Below the pieces are notes generated by a model. The model did not search any database, was not told the origin of the DNA, and worked only from the letters and a program-made list of their open reading frames with translations. From Xenoacremonium recifei (lineage: Eukaryota > Ascomycota > Sordariomycetes > Hypocreales > Nectriaceae): DNA of 64,000 bases. Position numbers and translations under genes: made by a program. Of this stretch, positions 12,201 through 22,979 are shown one piece after another. Position 1 is the stretch's first letter, and every line of letters starts with the position of its first letter. The stretch is taken from NCBI GenBank assembly GCA_012184525.1, contig WOFQ01000058.1, positions 164,442 to 228,441 of the forward strand. The letters run 5' to 3'.

Positions 12201-14819
12201 ATGGCGGACTATGATAGACGAGGGTCGGGCGGCCATCACAACCGCAAGAGACGATATCGAGGTGGGCCAAACCCAGCACCAGCTGCAAGCCCCCTCGCCC
12301 GACGGGGCGTCACCGGCGACTGGAGTGCTAACAGAAGAGCGTACAGACGACGATGACCATTACGACCGGAGGCAACAGAGACGGCGGGTCGATTCGGCGC
12401 CTTTACCTGTGCGCGTGCGCCGCCAGCTGCTGAGCATTGCCGACTCGCCGCTGCGACGTTGGTCCGACGAGGTGCAGAGCATTGCGCGCATGGTGGCCGA
12501 CAATCACGATGACGAGAACCTGAAGACGCTGTTTACCGACCTGGTGATGCAGCTGTTGCTGGAGCAGCCGCTGAAGACGCCGTTTGTGGCGGCTGTGGTC
12601 CTGGTTCTCAACAGTTTGCAGTCGGACATGGTGGGCGACATTCTGGCCAAGATTGCTGCGGCGACGGAGGCCAAGATTGCGGCTGGAGAGTGGAGGGACG
12701 TGAAGCTGTACTTCAAGTTCCTGGCCTGTCTGCAGGTGGTTCTTGAGGGCGATGGGTTGTTCCCGCTATTGGAGGAGCTGTTCAGCCGTGCTGCGGACCT
12801 CCAAACCGCAAGTTCCGATGATGTAGGTCCCCCCCTTTCGTCTCCATCCTCCCGGGGAGGAATTTCTGAGGCGTTTAGATGCTGATCTGTGACAGACTAT
12901 CGGAACGGAACTCGTCAAGATTATTCTTTTGACTGTTCCTTACATCATGGCTGCGGCTCCGGGGCAGTTCCAGCAGCAGGCTGCGGATCTTATGGAGAAG
13001 ACGGATATTATTGCTTCCGAGCCACACGCCCTCCAAGCGCTGGTCGATCCCTACCACCCGCAAGAGCAAGACGATAGCCCTGCCGCGTCGTCGAGCGTTT
13101 GCATGCTTCTCCAGAAGCAGTTGCAGACCGAAGCTGGTAAGGGGTGGGAACTTCGATGTCTTCCCCGACCGTGGGAGCTACCCATGGAAGATGTTGAGGC
13201 CCAGGAGAAGCTCATGAGTGCTCCTAAGCACGCTCTCCCAGCCATCACAATCCCTACGACGGTGGCTCGCGGGCCTCGACCATTGTTTCCCGAGATTTAC
13301 TTTTCTGTCTACTCGGATCAAGGAGTTTCTTCTGTTCCCGAGATTACGGACATTGCGTCCTCGCTGATTCGTGACAGTGTTGCTGACACCATTAACATCC
13401 TGGACTTCAATCGGAATATTACGGCACGTTTCTTGATGGACTTGGATTGCTATTTCGCAGAGGGCACCTTCGTCAAGCGTGCAACGCCCTTTGACGATCT
13501 GAAGAACTTCCCCGATGGACGAACAACATGGAAACCAGAAGATGTCGCTGTCGATATCGTCTTTTCTCAGCTTTTCCAGCTCCCGACCCCTGAACGCAAG
13601 CTGGTTTACTACCACTCCGTCCTGACAGAGGCTTGCAAGCTGGCCCCGGCCGCCATCGCGCCCAGTTTGGGTAGAGCTATAAGACATCTTTACCGCAATA
13701 GCCCGCGCATGGACCTCGAATTGAGTTACCGGTTCCTGGACTGGTTCTCTCACCATCTCAGCAACTTCGGCTTCACTTGGAAATGGAGCGAATGGATTGA
13801 AGACACCGGGTTACCGGATCTTCACCCGAGCAAGTGGTTTCTGAAGGGCGCTCTGGACAAAGAGGTGAGACTTAGTTTTGCTCAGCGAATCCAGAAGACC
13901 CTGCCAGAGCCGTATTTGCCCCTTGTAGGCCCCGAGAAGGAGAAGGACGTGCCCGACTTCAAATTTAATGATCCTGGTAAGGCTACCTTTGACAATTCAC
14001 TCCGAGCAGGATGCTGATGTGATTCTAGACACTCCCTTCTCTGAGGAAGGTAAAGAGATTGGCGCTCTTCTAAGGAGGAAAGCTCCCGATGAGGACTTCC
14101 AAGCTGTCATCGACCTCATCCAGAGCAAGGCGGCGGACCAGGCCCTGGACCCTGTTGTCGCCAGCACTGATGTCTTCACCACTGCTGTGTGCTGGGTTGG
14201 TTCCAAGTCGCTGAGCCACGTTCTCGCCTGCATTGATCGCACCAAGGGCCGCCTCCTGGAAGCTGGCTCTGCGTCAGATGCTGCGCGAGCTCAGATCATT
14301 AGCTCGGTCATGGCTTACTGGCATGCTCATCCTGGTGCCGCGCTCTCAATCGTCGAGAAGCTCCTCAACTACTCTATCCTGACACCCCTGAGTGTTGTTG
14401 ACTGGGCACTCGTCGCTAGCACATCGGCCAACGGCACCGAGGCTGGCGCCGCTCTCGCTGAGCCGCACGTATTCGAGCTCGTCTCCAACACTGTCGCCAA
14501 AGTCACTACGCGGGGCCGCCAGGTGCTGCTCTCAGCGGAGACTGACGTCGAGACCTGTGAGAAGGAAGCCGCCACCACCCGCGACCTGTTCCGTACTATG
14601 AATGATGCTCTGGGGAGCTGGGCTGGTGGCAACAAGGACCAGCAGATGGAGACGGGCGACGGTGACAGCGAGCGTGATGCCTTGATCCGACGATGGGGCG
14701 CACGCTGGCTGCGTGTCTTCCAGCGCAAGGGCGCTATAGAAGAGGTGTTTGCGCTGGAGGCGGCCAAGGACAAGAAGACCAAGGTTGAGGCTGAAGACGG
14801 CGTTAAGATGGAGTCGTAG
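12201..14819 (+). CDS. CBC1: Nuclear cap-binding complex large subunit CBP80
   Basis: Large subunit (NCBP1/Cbc1/CBP80) of the nuclear cap-binding complex, which with CBP20 binds the m7G cap of RNA polymerase II transcripts and promotes splicing, 3' processing and export. Four exons: 12201-12261, 12347-12822, 12896-13976, 14029-14819, giving 802 aa. The N-terminus is an Arg/Lys-rich tail with a short Asp run, likely the nuclear localisation signal. The MIF4G-like region follows (RKQLL-type helix, TPFVAAVVLVLN, YFKFLACLQ), then the two further helical domains, with PEIYFSVYSDQ near the middle. The first 85-nt intron (12262-12346, branch GCTAAC) is needed to join the basic tail to the Asp-rich segment. 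A frame starting at 12211 reads through it unspliced, but that peptide is unlike the family. The 3' end faces the RFTS gene. Confidence 0.93.
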
Positions 14820-15384
14820 AGAATCGCTTGCACTACAGCGCTTGATATTGTGTAAGTAGCTAAGACGCCTCGAACTCATGCATGGGATCGAGGCACGGAG
14901 AAAAACATGGCTCAGGATTCGCTTCCTTGAGCTCGGAATGGCATGGGAAGGGACGGTAGGTAAGGCGAGTATAGCTCTTTTGGGTTTATTTTTAATAGCA
15001 TCGATATCTAGAATTATACTGAGAATCCACACTATGAGGAGCCCCTTTGTGCGTTCAGGAACGACGCCTTATTGACTCAAGGCCGAAACGGCCCGCAGAA
15101 CTAAAGAGGGAACCTGAGGTTTGTTGTTCATGAATACGAAGGATGACTAGCGAACCAATGCCTCCAAGGTGCTCTATCTATGCGAGCTCATGTCATATCC
15201 CTATTCCTTTTGCCTAGCTAGCCAGCTAGAGCCATACGTCCACGGCCGACCTCTGTATGCGACCTTGTTCCTGAATCCCAAGCCCTGTGTAAAAGCAATG
15301 CCATCGTGAGCAAACATAAGACCCTAATTCTGCCAACGCCAAAAAAACTCCAACCCAATGCCGAGTATCGAGTCGCAAGAAAGT
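14820..15384. other. Convergent intergenic region
   Basis: 565 bp between the ends of CBP80 (+) and the RFTS gene (-). It should hold both 3' UTRs. No feature beyond AT-richer stretches was seen. Confidence 0.5.
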
Positions 15385-17740
15385 CTAAACAATTAGTTTC
15401 CGCTTGATAGGCTGCGGCGCAGCAACGCCATCTACAGAGAGCTGCCCCTGCTGCGCGCGCTTCTCGCCCATCTGCTTGATGCGCTCGAGGAGGTGACTAC
15501 TCAGTGCAAGGTTAGTCGGCCGATTCTGTCTGACACGGGGTGTGGGCGGCGGCGGAAGTGGGAAACGAGCGAGCGGAAGGAGTCCTTGGTTGAGCGACTG
15601 AGGTCGAGGGTGTCTGCTTGAGGGGGGGACGATTGGACGCTGGGAGGGTTGGTGGTGGTGCGAGGTGGTGGTGGTGGTGGTTCAGGGGCGTCAAGGTCAA
15701 TGAGGATGGCAGACGGGGGGAGCTCATACTTGATAGGGAGGTGGCCGCGGCTTTCTGTCAGGGCGAGGTTGACGCGATCGACTTCGGCTTCGTGAGCGGC
15801 GAAGTGTTTCTGGATGCGGTCCTGACACTCTTCGGCAGTGCCGCCGCGGACGACGTAGTCGCAGTCTTCCTGGTCGCAGACCCAGGTCTCGTTGGGGCCT
15901 TTGGCAGTGGTCGAAGGCATCTTGTCGGCGCGGATGACGAAGCTGATAGGTTCTTGCTCGGCCTCTTCGATGGAGCTGCTGCCGTCGACATCGTCCATGG
16001 CCTCGTCGTCGGAGAAATAGTGTGACGTTTTCGCGGCTGGTTCGTCGGGCTCTGAATCACTGTCCACGTCTGCATGAGGTCGCTTCTTCGAAGCTGTGGC
16101 TAAACGGAGGCCACCCTTTCTCCCAGGCCGTCCGGGCCGTTTGACTGTCTTGCCCACTCGGGCTACAGGCCCAGTGGTGCTCGAGGAGTCTTCATCAGGT
16201 GTGTGAGGTTCGACAGCTGGAGTAGTCGGTGCTGGCTTCGCTTGCTTTGTCTCTTGCCGGTTTCGAGGCACCATAGGTCGTTGATTTCGTGGCATGACAT
16301 GGTATGGCCATGAGGTGATGGCAATGGGGGCGAATGGCTTCTGAAGCGCCTCTCTTAACCATGAAAGTACCTCGTGTCCGCTGTACTTTTGCTTATCGAG
16401 AGTTTCCAAGAGGCCACTGGCGTGATACTGTAAGACTTCCTCCACCGGAATCCGATGGCATCCAACCGTCCCGTTCTTGAAATTGGGAAACTTGTACGCG
16501 AAGTAGATCTTGTTTATGAGCCGTGCCATTGTTATGACCTTGGCTTTAGGCGCGCATTCGTCGAATGCCCAGTTGACCGCCCTGGCAATAGCAGCCAAAG
16601 GATCGTCTTCCTCTGAAGCACTTGGCGGGGCGTCACGAGCCATGGGTGGACTTGAAGGCTTCGGCGGTGTCTGTCTCGTGAAAGGCGAGCTTTCAGGGTC
16701 GTTTTGTACGATAGATCGTGATTTGGCAGATCGAGATCTCGGTGGTGAGGAGTCAATAGAGGCGACATCTGCGGGTTTGGACCGACTGGCAGACACCGTA
16801 GATGAAACCGTTGAACCGGCGCGGGTTCGAGATGGTAGGACCTCGGTCTTTATGAGAGGGGGAACACTCTCCGAGGACGGGGAGCGTGAATGCTTCGGCG
16901 GATTGCGCATGCGCTCCTCGACGTTCTTCAGAGTAGTCTATTGATGTTAGAACCCGGGTTGGAATAGCTTGAGGTGCAGCTCACGTTATGTTTAGCGGTA
17001 AGCCACTTATAGAAAGAAGTTGAGACCCAGTCAAAATCTCCTTCCTGCAAAGCCTGAGCGATGAGGAACGGAGCATGATCTGTGCATCTCTGAATCACAT
17101 CCTCAAGGGTTGCCCCGTCGCCTATCAACGCCGCAGCATGGTGGAATACAGGGGCAAGATCCTTCATAAGGCTGACTTGCCGTCCCTTCTTGGGCGGTTT
17201 CGGTTTTATAAATTTGTAGGCGTCCATGAGGCGATAGTAGAGAATGGCAGCTTCGCACATATTGCTGTATATTGCCTGGTAGGTGGGCGTAGGGCTGATT
17301 TCGTACCAGCCGGCTCTGCCTGACACCCATACCAAAGGCTGACTGATGCTGTCGTCAATTCCGATTGAATATAGCGTGCTCTGTTGGACTTCGATGGGAA
17401 TGGATTTTCGAACGCGCATGAGGACTACAAACGGTGAGCAAAGCCCGATAAGGATATTTGGGACTCAATACTGACGATGCTTTTTCTCGTCAGGGTCGTC
17501 GATCATCAGCGTCCCACGAACTATGAACGGACCTCGAGATCCGACATCGAGAGCATTTTCGAGAGTCGTGCCATCCTTGTTAAGAACGACAGCGTCTCGC
17601 AACTGGAAAATGGGCCAGACGTTGTTGTCTGAGCCCTTGGGAACGGATTTGAGGACCGACGTCTCCTTGCGCCAGTGGACTTGGTCATCGTCGACTGTCT
17701 CGACGCTGGACGTGGACGCTCTACGAGTGCGTCCTGCCAT
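15385..17740 (-). CDS. RFTS-domain zinc-finger protein, Raf2/DIM-7-like
   Basis: Exons 17740-17476, 17424-16985 and 16937 onward join in phase. Residues of about 35-170 resemble the replication-foci targeting sequence (RFTS) domain known from DNMT1 and S. pombe Raf2: WPIFQLRDA, GPFIVRGTL, VWVSGRAGWYEI. A long Ser/Pro-rich linker carries AT-hook-like RPGRPGRK. A C2H2-type finger follows with Cys589, Cys594, His613 and His617. Raf2 and Neurospora DIM-7 are adaptors of CUL4-based H3K9 methyltransferase complexes, so a heterochromatin role is inferred from family, not shown. The third exon stays open to a stop at 15501 (713 aa). However, 15496-15385 minus encodes a plausible C-terminal exon beginning HLLERIKQMGEKR, preceded by a branch site CGACTAACC and an AG. 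A GTATGA donor at 15729 would join it in phase, but the intron would be 233 nt. The 3' end is therefore unsettled. Confidence 0.68.
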
Positions 17741-18513
17741 GGCGACGCGATGCGCTGGAACCGACCATCTGATAAGGAAGTGATATGGAGGTCGATCAAT
17801 GGGAGGTGAAGAGGCTGAATCAATGGATGTCTTATGGCGGGGTCGGATTTGCCGGTTCACGGCCGGAACGAAGGTGGGATGTAGGCGCGTGACGCCCGAA
17901 ATCGAGCGAATCCAGGTTCAATTGCGGCTTGGGCTACTGACAAGACGAAGACCTGGTCCGGATATCGGAAAGCAGGTGGAAGGCTGACCGCTGTGGGTTG
18001 TAGAGGGATTATGAAGCGTTTCCTAGGCGCACAGCCAGCGGCCAGACGCGACAGCCATCTAGCGAAGTCGCGAAGCCACACGAAAGTGATGTCATCACGT
18101 GAGAGGATACTGAGAGATGGCGCGCTGTAGGAGTAGCCGGTACTTGCAGTGATGGTCGAATACGGTGCTTATGGAGGGGCTCTTCAGGTACCGACAACCT
18201 GTCAGCCTCCATTAATCACTTTAGGCTGCACCCCTGTAAAGACAGCCAATCGATAAGGCGGGAGCTCTGTAAATGGCCCCCGCCTCCACCGATAAGACTG
18301 AGAGTAAGGTAAGGAAAAGGTAAGGTAATTAGGTAGTCTCCGCCAGCGACCGGCGCCCGCCCCAAGAAAAAAAGTAACCTCCAGAAAACCTTCTAAAGTC
18401 ACTTTAGTGGCTGGGCTCTGGTGCATGCTGTAGAATTTGTCTTCTGCTTAAAGCTCCACCCACTCTCTCAGTCTCTCTCTTCCTAAAACTCCCCATCGCG
18501 AGGGCTTCTTCGC
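17741..18513. promoter_or_regulatory. Divergent promoter, RFTS gene and PUS4
   Basis: 773 bp separate the two divergent start codons, so both promoters must lie here. A repeated AAGGTAAGG-type tract occurs at about 18304-18333 and two copies of a CACTTTAG-like string lie near 18217 and 18399. No known regulator site was identified with confidence. Confidence 0.5.
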
Positions 18514-20116
18514 ATGAAACGCCCGTCCAAGCTGCTCAAGATGGCGACGGACATGCTCTGTCAGGGCGTCTTCGGTAAGCCGCATCTGCATCGCCTCTGC
18601 GCCTCGCCGTTGGGCGTTTGAATACTGACAATTGCTTGTGCTTTCAGCCATCAATAAGCCCCGGGGCCACAGTTCGGCGCAGATCGTCCGCGAGTGCCAG
18701 AAGGCGTTCAATCCGTCGCGCATGTTCAAGCCCTTGGTCGACTCTGAGATCGCCAAGCGCCTCAACGAGTCGAGCAACCAATTCTCTCGGCGCAAAGCCC
18801 AGAAGAAAGCTTCGCAGGTCAAGATCGGCCATGGCGGCACCCTCGACCCTCTCGCGACGGGCGTCCTCATCCTGGGCGTTGGGTCAGGCACCAAGAGGTT
18901 GCCGCAATTCCTCGAGTGTACCAAGACATACGAGACGGTCATCCTGTTCGGAGCGAGCACAGATACCTACGATCGAGTCGGTAGGGTTCTGACCCGGCGG
19001 CCATACGACCACATCACTCGAGAAAAGGTCGAGGAGGAGCTGGCCAAGATGAAGGGCAAGCAGCACCAGATCCCGCCGCTCTATTCGGCGCTCAAGATGA
19101 ATGGCAAGCCGCTCTACGAGTATGCGCGGGAAGGGAAACCCATTCCCAGGGAAATCGAGGGCCGAGAGGTCGAAGTAACCGAGATCGAGCTTGTCGAGTG
19201 GTACCCCCCGGGCAAGCACAACCACCGATGGCCCGTCGAGGAGGCAGAGGCGGCTGAACGTCACGTAGCCGAGCAGGTCTGGCGGGTTAAGAAGCTGCAA
19301 GAAGAGAACGGCCGGTTGAGCCAGGAGGAAAAGGTGCGGGACGACGAGGCTATCGCCGCGCACGAGAGCTTCAAGAAGCGGTTCGAGGAACGACAGGACC
19401 AGCTCATCCGCGACGCCCCCCCGACGAAGCGCCAACGGCACACCAGAGAGCCGCCCATGATGTCGGGGGCATTGGGCGTACTGCCACAACCTACGTACTC
19501 GAATAAGGGGACGAACCTGGTGCCTGATGCCCCTGCGGAGAACACCCCTCCCCCATGGAGCGACGAAGGACCACCAGCCTGTAAAGTGCGCTTGACCGTG
19601 ACCTCGGGCTTCTACGTGCGCAGCTTCTGCCACGACCTGGGTGTCAAGCTGGACTCAGTCGCTCTCATGGCAGAGCTTTGCCGCAGTCGACAGAGTGACT
19701 TCACCGTCGGCGGCGAGACCACGCTTGAGTTTGACGACCTGGCCAAGGGCGAAGAAGTCTGGGGCCCCCAAGTCGCGAATATGCTGGCGCGCTGGAACGG
19801 CAAATCAGAAGGAATCTGGCCGCCCCCTGAATCATCATCACCGTCAGCCGCATCACCAGCCAAGAACCACGAAGCAAAGAGGGACGGCTCACCTCGCCCC
19901 CACAAGAGCCACAAGCATCACAAGCATAGAGGTCCCGACGAAATGAAGAAACACAAGGGCGAGAAACGCAGACGCGAGGAGTCGACCGAAGAGCCAGCCT
20001 CGCCGCCGCGGAAAGCCCCCGCAGTGTCATCGCAGAACGGTGACAAGCCTGAGAGGCGTCTCAGTGTGAGCGCGCGATCCGACGATGAGAAGTCATGGAA
20101 AGGCATTGAAGACTAG
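18514..20116 (+). CDS. PUS4: tRNA pseudouridine(55) synthase Pus4 (TruB family)
   Basis: Makes pseudouridine at position 55 of the T-loop of nuclear and mitochondrial tRNAs. Two exons, 18514-18574 and 18648-20116, give 509 aa. The intron has a GTAAGC donor and a CTTTCAG acceptor, and it joins the start to the conserved INKPRGHSS motif. The catalytic TruB motif GHGGTLDPLATGVL carries Asp87. IPPLYSALKMNG, the Arg/Lys-rich region and SGFYVRSFCHDLG near residue 350 complete the fold. The long insertion between them (about residues 215-335, helical and charged) is typical of eukaryotic Pus4. A C-terminal tail rich in His, Lys and Glu (HKSHKHHKH region) is outside the catalytic fold. In-frame ATGs at 18541 and 18553 are alternative starts. 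18514 is the first and would add nine basic residues. Confidence 0.92.
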
Positions 20117-20618
20117 ACGGTGTGTCGGTCAATATATGGTAAAAAGGACCGGAAGGAGCGGTTGATGGCGTTTGGGCGAAGAAACCAGGAAGTACGTGAT
20201 CTTTTGAGGGTGACCCAACCCCTGGCTGAGGGCTGGGCGATGAAGGGTGTGTATCATGGACAGCACAGCACCTCATCTTTAGGCAAGCGACATACCAAGT
20301 CTAAGGCATATTTTTGTTGGTCTCATTCATTTGATGTCTAACACTGAATCAATTCACGCCGTAAATGATAGAACCTCCAGTCCCAAGCTTCGCCGTGCCT
20401 TTATCCGATATTTCGTCCAGTCCCGACAAATTACCACTTAGTCCTCCTAAACAAAGCCCTTTTCCGTAGCCGCGATCCCTATGCTTGTCCCTCCCAGTCA
20501 ATGCCAGCAATGATGAAAACAATACCCGTGCGCCGTAGATGCAAATGGCCACCGTCTTAACATCCCAGGAATAAACACCCGTCTCCCGCTCATACAATCA
20601 TGTCTCGTCAACGCCCAT
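20117..20618. other. Convergent intergenic region
   Basis: 502 bp between the stops of PUS4 (+) and the Sec2-like gene (-). No RNA gene or repeat was seen. It presumably holds both 3' UTRs. Confidence 0.5.
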
Positions 20619-21413
20619 CTAAGCCGCTCGTTGTGCCGTGTCCGCATTCCCATTATCATCATCGCCGTCATCGGAGTCCTGCACCGCACTCTCCTCATCC
20701 TCACCCTCAGCCAACAGCTCCCGCACCCTCTCAATGCGCCGCATCGCCCCCTCCAACCTCTCCAGCCTTCGCCGCTTCTCGTTATCCCTCCTCTCCAGCT
20801 CGCCAACCCGTTCCTCCAGCTTCGCCCGCGCGCGCCGCTCCTCAGCCACCATCTCATTAGCCTGCTCGAACAGCGCGGCGCTCAACTCCTCGACCTCGCG
20901 GCTCGTCGCCGCAACCTTGCCCTCTGCCTCGCGCCGCAGATCCTGCTCGCGGGACAGCGCCGCGCGGAGGTCCTGCTCGGCGGGGGACGGCGGTGAAGCG
21001 GCGGGGGGTGCGGTGGTTGGGCGCAAGTTGGGTGTTGATTTTCGAGGCGCGAGAAGGGCGGAGAGACGGTTCGTGCCGGTTTGGAGGAAGGATGCGCGGG
21101 CGGGCGGCGAGGCAGGCGGACTTGTAGTGGCGGCGCTGGTGTTGCTGACCTGGACCTGGGCGCGCAGCTGGGTGAGTTCGTCCTCGTAGTCGGCCCAGCG
21201 GTCGACGGCGGCGGTGGCCTTCTGGTTGAGCAGGCGCACCTGGGTCTCGAGGTCGGCGATGCGGGCTTGGGCTTGGAGGAGTTCGGCCTGGGCGTCTTCG
21301 TAGGCCGTGAGGTTGAGGCTGTAGCCGCAGCCGGGACAGCAGGAGGGGAGGGAATCGGTGCTGGTGGTGAGCGTCGCAGGCGTGGCCATGGTCATGACCA
21401 CTGTTGTCGACAT
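20619..21413 (-). CDS. Sec2-type Rab GEF-like coiled-coil protein
   Basis: Intronless, 264 aa. Residues 24-30 contain a CCPGC cluster that could bind metal. A first coiled coil covers about residues 40-90 (QAELLQAQARIADLE). A Ser/Pro-rich hinge follows. The segment at about residues 145-235 (VEELSAALFEQANEMVAEERR, then a charged coil) matches the N-terminal Sec2p domain, the parallel coiled coil that catalyses GDP/GTP exchange on the Rab Sec4 for secretory-vesicle delivery. Yeast Sec2 is far longer, so this is a short Sec2-domain protein and GEF activity is inferred. The last 25 residues are acidic. The reading frame is very GC-rich, which keeps several other frames open over the same DNA. 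Those are shadows. Confidence 0.7.
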   Translation of the reverse strand: MSTTVVMTMATPATLTTSTDSLPSCCPGCGYSLNLTAYEDAQAELLQAQARIADLETQVRLLNQKATAAVDRWADYEDELTQLRAQVQVSNTSAATTSPPASPPARASFLQTGTNRLSALLAPRKSTPNLRPTTAPPAASPPSPAEQDLRAALSREQDLRREAEGKVAATSREVEELSAALFEQANEMVAEERRARAKLEERVGELERRDNEKRRRLERLEGAMRRIERVRELLAEGEDEESAVQDSDDGDDDNGNADTAQRAA

Positions 21414-22298
21414 GGTCTGTTCAAAGCATGCAGTGTCGAAATCGCTGTTGGGTTCAAAGAGGCGAAAAGGAGCAAAAATTCCAGCGCCAGGGAGTCAAAG
21501 AGCGTCCCCTCGTGTTTATGTTGGCGGGTGGTGGTGGTGCAAGGAATTAATTGAAAGGGCATCTGACACCTGGGCTGTGCGACTTGGTCCCGTCCGATCT
21601 GGTGTGAGGCTGGGCTGGGCTGGGACCTGCAGCTTCCCGTCCATGGCCACCTCACCAAAAAAAAAATAACGTGGCGCGTGCTTTGCCCACTGACGTCGTA
21701 TTCTTTTGCGCGTTAAGAGGGCCCTACAGGCCTGCTGCGCCATGCTGAAGACCTGAAAATTGGAGAGCCCCCGCAGAGTGCCAGGGGTGGCTTGAGCTAA
21801 GGGTACGTACTCAGCTGCCAAGCTCCAGGGATCGTGTAAGAGGTGATATCAACGTCAAACAAAGCGGGAGTCCTTGAGATTGTGAGGCGCCCTTCCGATT
21901 GAAGTCTTTGTCATGATTTCCTTTGAACGAATAAATGAGCAGCAGCATCTGCCGCTCGGGTATCTATCTGAAGTCCGGGCGTAGCCCTTTCATCCATGGA
22001 TTTGAGACAAGCCCAATACCAGGGAGCCGCCATTGACAGCATTTCCATTTTTCCCTTCTGTATTTGAGACGTCTCAGCAGAACCACGGTCTTGGTGCATC
22101 AGCGTCATTGCGATCGCAACGTCTTGAACCGATGTTCTCCAGTCCAGTGTCTTACGCTGCCAATGCGGCTGAGCATTAATGCGATAGGGTCAGAGGACCG
22201 GAACCGTTTCATCGCCCCTTGGGTTCAAAGCGACCTAAGCCTTCGAAACGTTCTATGCCCTTTACATCGCGGGTCTTTGAAACAATTTCGTCGTCTCT
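21414..22298. other. Upstream region of the Sec2-like gene
   Basis: 885 bp between the Sec2-like start and the CSL4 stop, both on the minus strand. It contains a short GGCTGGGCT direct repeat near 21607-21622 and an A-rich tract at 21655-21667. No gene was recognised. Confidence 0.45.
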
Positions 22299-22979
22299 TC
22301 AGCTGGGCTTTGCAACCTTTCTCGGTTCGCTGAGTTGTGTCATAGGGTCAACGTATTCCTTCCAGCTGACGGGTATCATATCGTTTCCAGCCTCGCTCGT
22401 CGCCATAACGACACCGAGTTCATTAGATGCGGTCGACAGATAGTAGTTGGCTTGGTCACCGAGCGAGATCTGTCAATGGGTTAGCCTCCTAGCCGTTAGA
22501 AATGGCCAATTCCTCCGTCTTACCACTTGCGCCTTAACAATGTCCCCAGGCTTGAACGACTCGTACATCTTGACCTTGTCCTTCTCCGTCGCTCTCACAT
22601 CTTGAATGCGAATCACTCCCTGCCATTCTGTCTGCAGCACCGTCTGGCCAACCTGCTGGATCACCACAATCGCTTGCTTGGGCATTAGCCGCACCACCCG
22701 CGCCAGCACTATGTTGCCCACATCGGGGAGGATCTCGCGCTTGCTGCCATGACGGGTGACGGAAATGGTGGGGAGCTCTTCCGCAGTCGGCGTAGTGATT
22801 TTGTTCAGTCGCTTCGCAGGTCCAAGAGCCTTCGTTGGCTGTGATACCGAAACTCTCCCCATGAGCGATGAGATGATGCTGCCGTTGTAGACGTGCGTTC
22901 CGGGCCCGGGGGTAAACTTGGAGACCGGTCCGAGGACTTTGCCAGGCAGGCCGACCGGCGGGATCTCGTCGACGGCCAT
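22299..22979 (-). CDS. CSL4: Exosome complex component Csl4
   Basis: Cap subunit of the 3'-5' RNA exosome (Csl4/EXOSC1), which helps deliver RNA to the core for processing and decay in nucleus and cytoplasm. Two exons, 22979-22524 and 22469-22299, separated by a 54-nt intron (GTAAGA donor, CAG acceptor), give 208 aa. The N-terminal domain shows GLPGKVLGP and GPGTHVYNGSIISSLMG. The S1 domain begins near GNIVLARVVRLMPKQA (about residues 85-160). The C-terminal end after the intron (SLGDQANYYLSTASNELGVV) is the conserved closing segment with the usual position for the zinc-ribbon-like fold. Without splicing the protein would stop soon after the donor and lose this part. Length agrees with fungal Csl4. 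Confidence 0.92.

Noticed and set aside
12211..12885. Unspliced CBP80 start giving a 224-aa N-terminal frame
   Set aside because: The family's basic tail plus Asp-rich segment appears only when the 85-nt intron is removed. The intron has a clear branch point and GT-AG ends.
18884..19633. 249-aa minus-strand frame opposite PUS4
   Set aside because: It is the antisense of the well-conserved TruB catalytic region. High GC3 keeps the opposite strand open.
20638..21554. Two plus-strand frames of 183 and 157 aa opposite the Sec2-like gene
   Set aside because: Shadow frames with Ser/Arg or Gly/Val bias. The minus strand shows the coiled-coil heptads and Sec2 pattern.
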